12,488 nt of DNA from Bacteroidales bacterium (GTDB lineage Bacteria; Bacteroidota; Bacteroidia; Bacteroidales; Dysgonomonadaceae). Below the pieces are notes generated by a model, which was not told the DNA's origin, did not search any database, and saw only the letters and a list, made by a program, of their open reading frames with translations. The stretch lies in the NCBI GenBank assembly GCA_012798745.1, contig JAAZMQ010000022.1, positions 1 through 12,488 on the forward strand, read 5' to 3'. This document shows positions 1 to 6,526 of the stretch, one piece after another (position 1 is the first letter of the stretch; the number at the start of each line of letters is the position of its first letter). Made by a program: the position numbers and the translations under genes.

Positions 1-408
1 GCACCCCCGGCCGCTTGGCAATCCCCCGCGGTGTTTTTCATGGTTTTGTTTAAAAAAAACCTCGATAAAACTCTCCGGGAAATTCGCACTTCTAAGTTGA
101 ACTTACGTAAAAGCGATGATTAACACAACCGGTATTGACGATTTGTCAAAAAGAAAACTGCACCATCTCCGTACCAAAGCTGTACCATCCTCGCTCCACC
201 TTTGCTCCAAGATTTTGCTTTTTTTACTGCAAATATGGAGGTGGGGTTTACAATAAATCTACGAAATCCGACGTTTTTCTCCTTGCCTTGATGCAAACAT
301 GAATCGGACATGATTCATCTATTTCATAGATTCAAGTAATCAATGCAACTTTTTAAAGAAAAATATAGCTTTTTTTATTATTATTGGCAAGTAAAAAAAC
401 AGGGAAAT
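1..408. other. Gene-poor left flank, no supported gene
   Basis: No convincing coding sequence was found in these 408 bases. The first 35 bases are much richer in G and C than the rest, and a minus-strand ATG at 41-39 opens a frame (MKNTAGDCQAAGG) that leaves the window after 13 codons; it could be the start of a gene beyond the edge, but this cannot be judged. A 63-codon minus-strand frame at 311-120 resembles no family I know. Small palindromes are present: TAAGTT-G-AACTTA at 93-105, TTACGTAA at 103-110, and ATGAATC/GATTCAT at 299-305 and 312-318. The position just upstream of a transposase remnant suggests that part of this DNA is mobile-element debris, which is inference. Confidence 0.4.
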
Positions 409-468
409 ATGGGAAATGCTTTTCGTATACAATCGGCAAATTATGAAAAGCTCCATTTATAGAACATT

Positions 469-1068
469 TTGCAGAAACCATGTCAATCAGGTTCCTCTCT
501 TTTTGTTGCTATCGACAGAGCTACAAGAAGTTTGCTTTATCGGGTCTATGAGGCTAAAACCGCTGAAAATACGGAAGATTTTATGAATCGGTGTTTGGAA
601 TATTTTCCTTTTGAAGTCACGCATGTTTTGACAGATAACGGACCGGAATTTACGAATCGGCTTATTAAATCCAAGAAAGGAAAGCTCTGTCAAAAACCCT
701 CTCATTTGGATGAAGTTTGCAAAACCAATCATATTGAACACAGGCTCACTCGACCTAATACGCCAAAAACAAACGGCATGGTAGAAAGAGCCAACGGAAT
801 CATTAAAAAGGGAGCCATTCTTAAAGACAATTACGTAAATAAAGAAGAAATGAATGATGCGCTGATGGCATTTCTTGTCTATTATATGCTTTACAGAAGA
901 CATGGCGGAGTGAGAAAAGAACTAAACGTAAAAACTCCTTTTCAGGCAGTTGAAAAATGGTTTATGTTAAAATCTGAAATTTTTAAACAAAATCCTTCTG
1001 AATTTAAAAATAAACCCCTACATTTGAAGTCCATCGAAAATTCAAGTGTTTCACAAACAACCATGTGA
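469..1068 (+). pseudogene. IS481-family transposase, 5'-truncated remnant
   Basis: This encodes the C-terminal part of a DDE-type (RNase H fold) transposase with an rve integrase core. The open frame (TTG at 469, 199 codons) contains FVAIDRATR (12-20), the second catalytic Asp in LTDNGPEF (D56) and the catalytic Glu in TNGMVERANG (E106). The segment between D56 and E106 is long, as in the IS481 branch whose members carry KxGK...F/LDxxCKxxxIEHRLT there. IS481 transposases usually exceed 300 residues, with an N-terminal helix-turn-helix and a first Asp in an LHxD motif. Both are missing here. Just upstream in the same frame 442-462 reads YEKLHL-stop, which looks like a decayed LHID motif. The far C-terminus may also be shifted: a neighbouring frame at 1061-1075 reads PCET-stop. 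The element is therefore almost certainly inactive. No second IS end or target duplication was recognised. Confidence 0.85.
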
Positions 1069-1071
1069 AAC
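1048..1071. repeat. 8-bp inverted repeat at the transposase 3' end
   Basis: GTTTCACA (1048-1055) and TGTGAAAC (1064-1071) form a perfect 8-bp stem around an 8-base loop, overlapping the transposase stop codon at 1066-1068. It lies where the right end of an IS481-type element is expected. It could be part of the terminal structure or a weak terminator; there is no T-tract after it, so termination is less likely. Confidence 0.5.
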
Positions 1072-1107
1072 TTGACATCAAAACAATACGAAAATAAATT
1101 TTTTAAC

Positions 1108-2160
1108 ATGAAAAGAAGAGATTTTTTAACAAATTCCGCGTTACTAGGAGCAACAGCTGTACTCCCAACAACGATTGTAACCTCCTGCTCACGAGACACT
1201 AAAAAACCTCTACCAAAAGTATTTCTAATGAAGAGTTAGTCATGTTTTCATTCATAGAAACAGCTCCTGACGGTAAACCTATTAAAGCTGCATTGATTGG
1301 ATGTGGCGATAGAGGTACCGGTGCTGCCAGTCAATTTTTAGAGGCCGGGCCAAATGTTTCTATAGTTGCTTTAGCCGATATTTTTCCGGATCGAATGGAT
1401 GCATGCCGTAAAATTCTTACAGATAAGTTTAATAATAAAATTGAGGACAATAAATGTTTTTTAGGTTTTGATGCTTACCGAAAGGTTATGTCTATTCCTG
1501 AAATTGAGGTGGTCCTGCTATGCACCCCAACTCACTTTCGACCTGAACATTTTACAGCTGCGGTGGAAGCCGGGAAGCACGTTTTTATGGAGAAACCATG
1601 TGCCGTTGATCCGGTGGGAATACGTACCGTGATAGCCGCTTCAAAAATGGCAACTTCAAAAGGGTTGACTCTACACGGGTGATATTTATGATTTCTTTAG
1701 TGTTGATTATTATTATAACAACAATAAACGGATGTTGCATACTGCCCGTCAGATTGATGGATGCGACAACAATATATCGGAACAGGTATTAGGAACAGAA
1801 GGTATCGCACAACTGAATGATCGTGGGGAAATAAAGATATTGGATTGGAACGGGAATCTGTTGTGGAAATATGATTATGAAAACAAACCTGTAAACAATC
1901 CTTATAATCAAGAACATATACATCTTGTGGAATCCATCAGATTGGACAAGAAAATCAATCAAGCCGAGGATCTGGCTTACTCCAATATGGTAGCGATTAT
2001 GGGTAAAGAAGCTGCTTATACGGGAAAAGCGATTACTTGGAATGAAATTATGGCCTCTACCTTAAGGTACGGACCAGAAACTTATGCGATGAGTCCATTG
2101 CCTGATTACCGAGAAGGAGTGGTGCCAATCCCGGTCAAAGCTCCATCAGCCCCTATCTAA
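1108..2160 (+). pseudogene. Gfo/Idh/MocA family oxidoreductase, broken (frameshift plus internal deletion)
   Basis: Three pieces of one gene lie in order. Piece A (1108-1239) has a twin-arginine start, MKRRDFL, followed by a hydrophobic stretch and a lipobox-like VTSC (C27), so the product was an exported, probably lipid-anchored protein. At about 1219-1227 the frame slips by one base; the neighbouring frame continues as SNEELVMFSFIE into piece B (ATG 1242 to stop 1682). Piece B has the Rossmann motif GCGDRG and the family's EKP motif (FMEKPCAV). Piece B runs into TGA at 1680-1682, while the neighbouring frame from 1678 reads GDIYDFFSVDYYY and continues to TAA at 2160 (piece C, the C-terminal domain). 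Between B and C the segment carrying the substrate-site Asp/His motif is gone; by comparison with the intact paralogue downstream, about 130 residues are missing. The product cannot be a working enzyme. The 1-base slip could be a sequencing error, but the deletion is unlikely to be. Confidence 0.88.
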
Positions 2161-2209
2161 ATAAATTCAACAAGTTATTGACAAAATTATATTTTATAAA
2201 TTCATTTTT

Positions 2210-3553
2210 ATGGAAAACAAATCTAAAAAAGTCACGCGAAGAGAATTCTTGGGCGTGTCAGCATTGGGATTAGCTGGGTTAACCATTCTACCCAGTTGGA
2301 CTGTAAACGGAAAAAAGATTGCTCCGAGTGATAGGATAACATTAGGTTTTATTGGGCTCGGGAGGCAGGGGATTTCGGATTTTCATGCATTCTCGCAGTG
2401 TCCTGGTGTACAGGTTTTGGCAGGGAGTGATGTTGATTCAATGAAACGAGACCGGTTTAAAAATGTAGTTACCGGATGGCAAGAAAAAAACAGACTTCAA
2501 ACTAAATGTGATACGTATGAATTTTATGAAGATTTACTGGAAAGAAAAGATATCGATGCTATTTCGATCGCAACTCCTGATCACTGGCACGCCCTGACAG
2601 CTATTCATGCATGTCAGTCCGGAAAGGATGTATATTGTCAAAAACCGTTATCATACACAATATCTGAAAGTTTATCGATGGTAAAAGCTGCCAGAAAGCA
2701 TAATTGTGTATTTCAGGTAGGAAGCCAGCAGCGTTCCAGTTCGGAGTTCCAAAAAGCTGTTTCATTAGTGAGAGAGGGTAAAATTGGATATATTGAAAAA
2801 GTGTATGTTCGTATTGGCGAACCCCCAAAACCTTTTGATTTACCGGAGATGCCCGTTCCCTCTAATTTGAATTTCAGACAATGGTTAGGACCATTGAATG
2901 ATCCTAAGGTACATTATCATCCAGATATATGCCCTCCAATAGCACCCCCCGATTATCAAGAAAAAGGGGATTGGGCAAGATGGCGTTATTATCGTGAAAC
3001 GGGGAATGGTTTTACTGGTGACTGGGGTGCACATCATTTCGATATAGCACAATGGGCTCTGGGACTGGACGGTTCAGGACCGATCGAATATATTCCGGCA
3101 GGTTACAACGGAACTAAATATACAACGCTTAAATATGCGAATGGAATAGTAATGACAGAGCAGCCCTTCCGAGAAGATAGACCGGATGATAAGGGAATAC
3201 AATTTATAGGAACAGATGGATGGATAAAGGTAGCTCGAGGATACATAGAGTGTTCTGATCCCTCACTTCTAAAAAAATCGGAGAAAGAGATTGAGGCAGG
3301 ATCGTTTGAAATAAGTTCCCCCCATATGCAAGATTTTTTGAATTCCATGCGTTCCCGTCAAAATCCGATTGCACCTGTGGAAGCCGGATGCAGCACAAAT
3401 ATTCTTTGTTGTTTAATTAATATCGCAACCGAGTTGAATCGACCAGTAAAATGGGATCCCGTAACGCATAGTTTTGGTGACGATAAGGAAGCACAATCTC
3501 ACAGATTGTATTGGTACGAGTACAGAAATCCCTATAAATTGCCTTACTGGTAA
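2210..3553 (+). CDS. Tat-exported Gfo/Idh/MocA family oxidoreductase
   Basis: This is an intact 447-residue NAD(P)-dependent sugar or polyol oxidoreductase. The N-terminus has a twin-arginine signal, TRREFLG (9-15), followed by a hydrophobic segment to about residue 30, so the folded protein is probably exported with its cofactor bound. The Rossmann fold begins at about 43 with GFIGLGRQG (GxGxxG, G49-G54). YCQKPLSYT (142-150) is the EKP-type motif with Q in place of E; K145 is the usual catalytic Lys. DWGAHHFDIAQW (271-282) carries the His/Asp residues of the substrate site. The C-terminal region ends in LYWYEYRNPYKLPYW. ATG 2210 was chosen because it places the RR motif near the N-terminus. 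It starts 49 bases after the broken paralogue and is followed by a ThuA-domain gene, a pairing frequent in Bacteroidetes carbohydrate loci. The exact substrate cannot be read from sequence. Confidence 0.93.
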   Translation: MENKSKKVTRREFLGVSALGLAGLTILPSWTVNGKKIAPSDRITLGFIGLGRQGISDFHAFSQCPGVQVLAGSDVDSMKRDRFKNVVTGWQEKNRLQTKCDTYEFYEDLLERKDIDAISIATPDHWHALTAIHACQSGKDVYCQKPLSYTISESLSMVKAARKHNCVFQVGSQQRSSSEFQKAVSLVREGKIGYIEKVYVRIGEPPKPFDLPEMPVPSNLNFRQWLGPLNDPKVHYHPDICPPIAPPDYQEKGDWARWRYYRETGNGFTGDWGAHHFDIAQWALGLDGSGPIEYIPAGYNGTKYTTLKYANGIVMTEQPFREDRPDDKGIQFIGTDGWIKVARGYIECSDPSLLKKSEKEIEAGSFEISSPHMQDFLNSMRSRQNPIAPVEAGCSTNILCCLINIATELNRPVKWDPVTHSFGDDKEAQSHRLYWYEYRNPYKLPYW

Positions 3554-3651
3554 AGATTAACTGCTTCGTATAAGGACAATGCATGAAAATTATCAAATAA
3601 CGATTTATTGATATGATTATTCAAAATAAAGAACTTATTAAAATTAAATTT

Positions 3652-4446
3652 ATGAATATCAACAAAAGATTAACAATTAACTTTTTACTCATGGTTATTG
3701 GATTTTCTGTTTCTTCCTCAATCCATGCACAAAAAACGACGAATCCTTTAAAAGGGAAGAATGTGCTGTTTGTTTACGGAGGTTGGAAGGGACATGATCC
3801 GGAATTAACAAGAGATATTTTTGTGCCGTGGATGAGGTCGGAAGGAGCCGAAGTTACCCTACGTGATAATTTGGATTGTTATACCGATTCAGCTTTAATG
3901 AATAATACAGATCTGATTATTCAGGTTTGGACAATGGGCGAAATCAGCAATGAACAAGAACAGGGTTTATTGACAGCTGTAAAACGTGGTGTGGGACTGG
4001 CGGGTTGGCATGGAGGTCTTGGCGATGCATTTAGAAACAATGTTGAATATCAATTTATGGTTGGCGGACAATGGGTTGCACACCCGGGTGGGGTTATTCC
4101 TTATGAAGTCAATATCATTGATCACGAAGATAAAGTTACAAGAGGATTAAAGGATTTTCGCATGAATTCGGAACAATACTACATGCATGTGGATCCCAAT
4201 GTAAAAGTTCTGGCAACAACAACTTTTAGTGGTGATCATGCCTGGTGGATAAACGGATGCGTTGTGCCTGTAGTTTGGAAAAAAATGTATGGTAAAGGCC
4301 GTGTATTTTATTCTTCGCTTGGTCACGTAGCTAAAGATTTTGATGTGCATGAAGCATTAGAAATCATGAAACGAGGCATCAGATGGGCAGCAGTTAGTTT
4401 GTATGAAGAGCCTGAACCATGGATCAATCCGGTATATGCTAATTAA
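3652..4446 (+). CDS. Secreted ThuA-domain protein
   Basis: This 264-residue protein has a Sec-type signal peptide (lysine-containing start, hydrophobic 9-22, likely cleavage after SSIHA at 26) and then one ThuA domain of the class I glutamine amidotransferase-like fold. Visible family features are NVLFVYGGWKGHDPE (37-51), AGWHGG (117-122), GGQWVAHPGG (138-147) and GRVFYSSLGH (216-225). There is no Cys at the nucleophile position of true amidotransferases, as usual for ThuA. ThuA was named for trehalose utilisation in rhizobia; in Bacteroidetes such genes commonly sit beside exported Gfo/Idh/MocA oxidoreductases, and a role in processing oxidised sugars is inferred from that. An upstream in-frame ATG at 3613 would add 13 charged residues ahead of the signal peptide; ATG 3652 gives a normal signal sequence and is preferred. 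It is probably co-transcribed with the oxidoreductase 98 bases upstream. Confidence 0.9.
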   Translation: MNINKRLTINFLLMVIGFSVSSSIHAQKTTNPLKGKNVLFVYGGWKGHDPELTRDIFVPWMRSEGAEVTLRDNLDCYTDSALMNNTDLIIQVWTMGEISNEQEQGLLTAVKRGVGLAGWHGGLGDAFRNNVEYQFMVGGQWVAHPGGVIPYEVNIIDHEDKVTRGLKDFRMNSEQYYMHVDPNVKVLATTTFSGDHAWWINGCVVPVVWKKMYGKGRVFYSSLGHVAKDFDVHEALEIMKRGIRWAAVSLYEEPEPWINPVYAN

Positions 4447-4510
4447 AAAGATTATCAATTTTTTTACTGCATATGTCCCGGTTATTTTTCAGTATTTTTC
4501 TGCAGGAAAT

Positions 4511-4559
4511 AGGTTGGCCGTATGACCACCCGAGCTAACAGCAAGGAATTTACCAACCT
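4511..4559. repeat. Inverted repeat of unknown role, downstream of the ThuA gene
   Basis: AGGTTGG (4511-4517) and CCAACCT (4553-4559) can form a 7-bp stem closing a 35-base interior that includes GGCC, GAGC and GCAAGG elements. The interior is richer in G and C than its surroundings. It has no T-tract after it and matches no riboswitch or ribozyme consensus I can recall. It may be a structured 3' untranslated region or the relic of a mobile element end. Confidence 0.3.
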
Positions 4560-4661
4560 TTCATCCTATCATTTATGGAAAGAGAACAAATATTAGATAA
4601 TCGGTCAAAAAAATCGATTTATCAAACCCTTTCTGAATTTTTACTACAAAATTTGTCTAAC

Positions 4662-4698
4662 AAAAAAGTTGGATTCAAGTTATAAATCCAACTTTTTT
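4662..4698. terminator. Bidirectional intrinsic terminator between the ThuA gene and tRNA-Ala
   Basis: A perfect 14-bp stem (4662-4675 with 4685-4698) encloses a 9-base loop. The outer arms are A6 on the left and T6 on the right, so the transcript from either strand has a hairpin ending in a U-tract. It lies between convergent units: the ThuA operon from the left and tRNA-Ala from the right. It probably ends both. Confidence 0.88.
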
Positions 4699-4734
4699 AA
4701 AGAAAATCTTCCTGTAATTCTGTATTTTAATTCG

Positions 4735-4808
4735 TGGAGATTACCGGACTCGAACCGGTCACCTCAACACTGCCAGTGTTGCGCTCTAGCCAGATGAGCT
4801 AAACCCCC
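4735..4808 (-). tRNA. tRNA-Ala (anticodon GGC)
   Basis: On the minus strand the 74 bases fold as a cloverleaf. The acceptor stem GGGGGTT pairs with AATCTCC and includes the G3:U70 wobble pair that is the identity mark of tRNA-Ala. The D arm is GCTC...GAGC with GG in the loop. The anticodon stem CAACA/TGTTG holds the loop CTGGCAG, giving anticodon GGC. The T arm is ACCGG-TTCGAGT-CCGGT. The discriminator is A; CCA is not encoded. Its 3' end faces the accessory region to the left, and transcription is divergent from ruvC. Confidence 0.97.
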
Positions 4809-4817
4809 CAAAATTTT

Positions 4818-4847
4818 CTGCAAAGATAAAGATTTTGTTTATATTTG
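4818..4847 (+). promoter_or_regulatory. Promoter of ruvC
   Basis: TATATTTG (4840-4847) fits the Bacteroidetes -7 consensus TAnnTTTG. A partial -33 element, CTG within TTCTG, lies exactly 19 bases upstream (4818-4820). The box ends 21 bases before the ruvC ATG. It occupies nearly the same bases as the tRNA-Ala promoter on the other strand. Confidence 0.7.
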
Positions 4848-4850
4848 CAA
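4821..4850 (-). promoter_or_regulatory. Promoter of tRNA-Ala
   Basis: The minus strand reads TTG (4850-4848), 19 bases, then TATCTTTG (4828-4821). This is a full match to the Bacteroidetes primary sigma pattern of a -33 TTG and a -7 TAnnTTTG. The box ends 12 bases before the tRNA 5' end. Confidence 0.8.
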
Positions 4851-4868
4851 TTATAACGGCAACTAAAA

Positions 4869-5444
4869 ATGGCAAAAGAGCCGAAAGAACGAATCATTAT
4901 GGGAATCGATCCCGGAACGCAAATTATGGGATACGGCATATTACGTGTAATTGACAACAAACCTTTCATGGAAACAATGGGCGTAATACAGCTCAATAAA
5001 TATGAGAACCAATACCTGAGATTAGCAAAAATATATGCCCGTGTAATTAGCCTTATTGAAGAATACCTGCCCGATGAAGTAGCTATCGAATCACCTTTTT
5101 ACGGAAAAAATGTACAAAGTATGCTCAAATTGGGACGCGCGCAAGGCGTTGCAATTGCCGCTGCTATCTCCCGCGACATTCCCATTTTTGAATATGCTCC
5201 GTTAAAAATAAAGATGTCCATAACCGGAAACGGACGTGCTGCCAAAGAACAAGTGGCTTACATGCTTCAAAAAATATTACGTATTCCCGATGAAATCATG
5301 CCAAACCAATTGGACGCAACAGACGGATTGGCCGCAGCACTATGTCATTTTTACCAATCGGATATCGGCGTTGAGAAAGTGAAATACAAAAATTGGAAAG
5401 ATTTTGCAAAACAAAATCAAAAAAGAATAAAAAAAGGATTTTAA
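4869..5444 (+). CDS. ruvC: Crossover junction endodeoxyribonuclease RuvC
   Basis: RuvC resolves Holliday junctions by symmetric cleavage, working with the RuvAB branch-migration motor in recombinational repair in the cytoplasm. The 191-residue product has the whole RNase H-like fold with all four acidic active-site residues: D14 in MGIDPGTQIMGYG, E74 in VAIESPFYGKN, and D149 and D152 in QLDATDGLAAALCH. The D-x-x-D spacing equals that of D138 and D141 in E. coli RuvC. LGRAQGVAIAAA (88-99) and SITGNGRAAKEQV (117-129) are the usual junction-binding segments. Length is normal apart from a short lysine-rich tail. ATG 4869 is used; Met11 is too close to the first Asp to be the likelier start. The gene is divergent from tRNA-Ala and is followed 38 bases later by the HU/SPOR gene. 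Confidence 0.97.
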   Translation: MAKEPKERIIMGIDPGTQIMGYGILRVIDNKPFMETMGVIQLNKYENQYLRLAKIYARVISLIEEYLPDEVAIESPFYGKNVQSMLKLGRAQGVAIAAAISRDIPIFEYAPLKIKMSITGNGRAAKEQVAYMLQKILRIPDEIMPNQLDATDGLAAALCHFYQSDIGVEKVKYKNWKDFAKQNQKRIKKGF

Positions 5445-5470
5445 AAAAAGAATTCATTCTGATAATTTTT

Positions 5471-5478
5471 TATCTTTG
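5471..5478 (+). promoter_or_regulatory. Candidate -7 box of the HU/SPOR gene
   Basis: TATCTTTG matches TAnnTTTG but no TTG is found 19 bases upstream. Only four bases separate it from the ATG at 5483, so a transcript from it would be nearly or fully leaderless. The gene may otherwise be read through from ruvC. Confidence 0.4.
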
Positions 5479-5482
5479 CCAT

Positions 5483-6472
5483 ATGAATGAACTTATTTCT
5501 CATATTGATTTTTTGCTTCATACACACGATTGCGTAATCATTCCTAATCTTGGTGGATTCGTATTAAACGTATACCCTGTCAAGAAAAACGGATTAGCAA
5601 CTTTCGAAGCTCCTAAATGTGAACTAATATTCAATCCGGATCTTACCTATAACGATGGTCTCCTGCTGGAGTCGTTCATGAAAACTAATAAAATTTCTTT
5701 TGAAACAGCACATGGTCGCGTTGAAGCAGGTGTGAATGAGTTGAAAATTGCTCTTCGGAAAAACAAGACTGTAGAATTTGGGAACCTAGGAACATTCAAA
5801 ATAGACAAGAAAAAACAATATATATTTACGCCTAATGCATTTGAGAGACCCGAGTTTTACGGACTTGAAAAAGTCGCTTTACAACCTCTGATTCATGTGC
5901 AACCTACCCCTTCTATTGCAAAAACACAAAAAAAACATCGAATAACCATACGAAATATAGGAATCGGAGCAGTTGTAGCAATCACTGTGGGAGCGATTCT
6001 ATTTCTATCGCCTCTGAATAAAAACGACTATCAAAGACAAAATTCTAAAATAACATGGGAAAGTAGTTTATTCCGGAATAATGCTACAAAACATATTCCT
6101 CTCAAAACTACAAACCAGGAAAAAGTCACTACTCCAACAAACATTATTGAAGAACAAAACAACGAAATGGTTGTTTCTCAACCTGAAACAATAATAAATA
6201 AATCTTCGCAAAATTCAAATGATCCGACGACACAACCCTCTCCGAAAAAATATTATGTAGTGATGGGAGTTTATAAAACCCGTAAAGTAGCAGAAGAAAT
6301 AAAAAATGCGCTTGAATCCGAAGGTTTCACCCAAACATCATGGATCGAACGCCCGGGCAGAATTGATGTTTATGCAGCCTCATTTGCCGATCAGGATGCA
6401 GCGAAAGACTTTTTGAAGGAAGTTCATACTCAATTCCCTCATCATCGTGATGCATGGATACTAAAATATTAG
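5483..6472 (+). CDS. HU-CCDC81 and SPOR domain membrane protein
   Basis: This 329-residue protein is a Bacteroidetes-type fusion. Residues 1-135 match the two HU-like CCDC81 domains (IIPNLGGFVLNVYP at 19-32; VEFGNLGTFKID at 97-108; FTPNAFERPEF at 115-125), related to the histone-like HU fold. Residues 157-178 form one transmembrane helix. A polar linker rich in Asn, Thr and Gln follows (about 179-254), and a SPOR domain closes the protein (255-329, KYYVVMGVYKTRKVA to DAWILKY). SPOR domains bind denuded septal peptidoglycan. The layout suggests a cytoplasmic HU part and a periplasmic SPOR part, which could connect nucleoid and division site; that is inference, and some authors place the HU part differently. 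ATG 5483 was chosen because MNELISHIDFLL is the normal start of this family; the longer frame from 5393 overlaps ruvC and adds an unrelated basic stretch. Confidence 0.9.
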   Translation: MNELISHIDFLLHTHDCVIIPNLGGFVLNVYPVKKNGLATFEAPKCELIFNPDLTYNDGLLLESFMKTNKISFETAHGRVEAGVNELKIALRKNKTVEFGNLGTFKIDKKKQYIFTPNAFERPEFYGLEKVALQPLIHVQPTPSIAKTQKKHRITIRNIGIGAVVAITVGAILFLSPLNKNDYQRQNSKITWESSLFRNNATKHIPLKTTNQEKVTTPTNIIEEQNNEMVVSQPETIINKSSQNSNDPTTQPSPKKYYVVMGVYKTRKVAEEIKNALESEGFTQTSWIERPGRIDVYAASFADQDAAKDFLKEVHTQFPHHRDAWILKY

Positions 6473-6526
6473 AACAATTGATTTTATCTTATAATAAAAA
6501 CTTACATATTTATAAAAAGAAAAAAC

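Noticed and set aside
1..41. Minus-strand ATG opening a frame that exits the left edge
   Set aside because: Only 13 codons are visible and no supporting promoter box was seen; noted under the flank entry but not called as a gene.
120..311. 63-codon minus-strand open frame in the left flank, with repeated GGTAC/GGAG-like units
   Set aside because: No family resemblance, no promoter or ribosome site, and composition like non-coding repeats; treated as chance.
299..318. ATGAATC/GATTCAT inverted repeat as an operator or IS end
   Set aside because: Only 7 bp with no adjacent gene start or matching partner copy; cannot be separated from chance in AT-rich DNA.
5393..5482. Upstream extension of the HU/SPOR frame overlapping ruvC
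   Set aside because: The extra 30 residues are basic and unlike the family; the normal start MNELISHIDFLL is at 5483.
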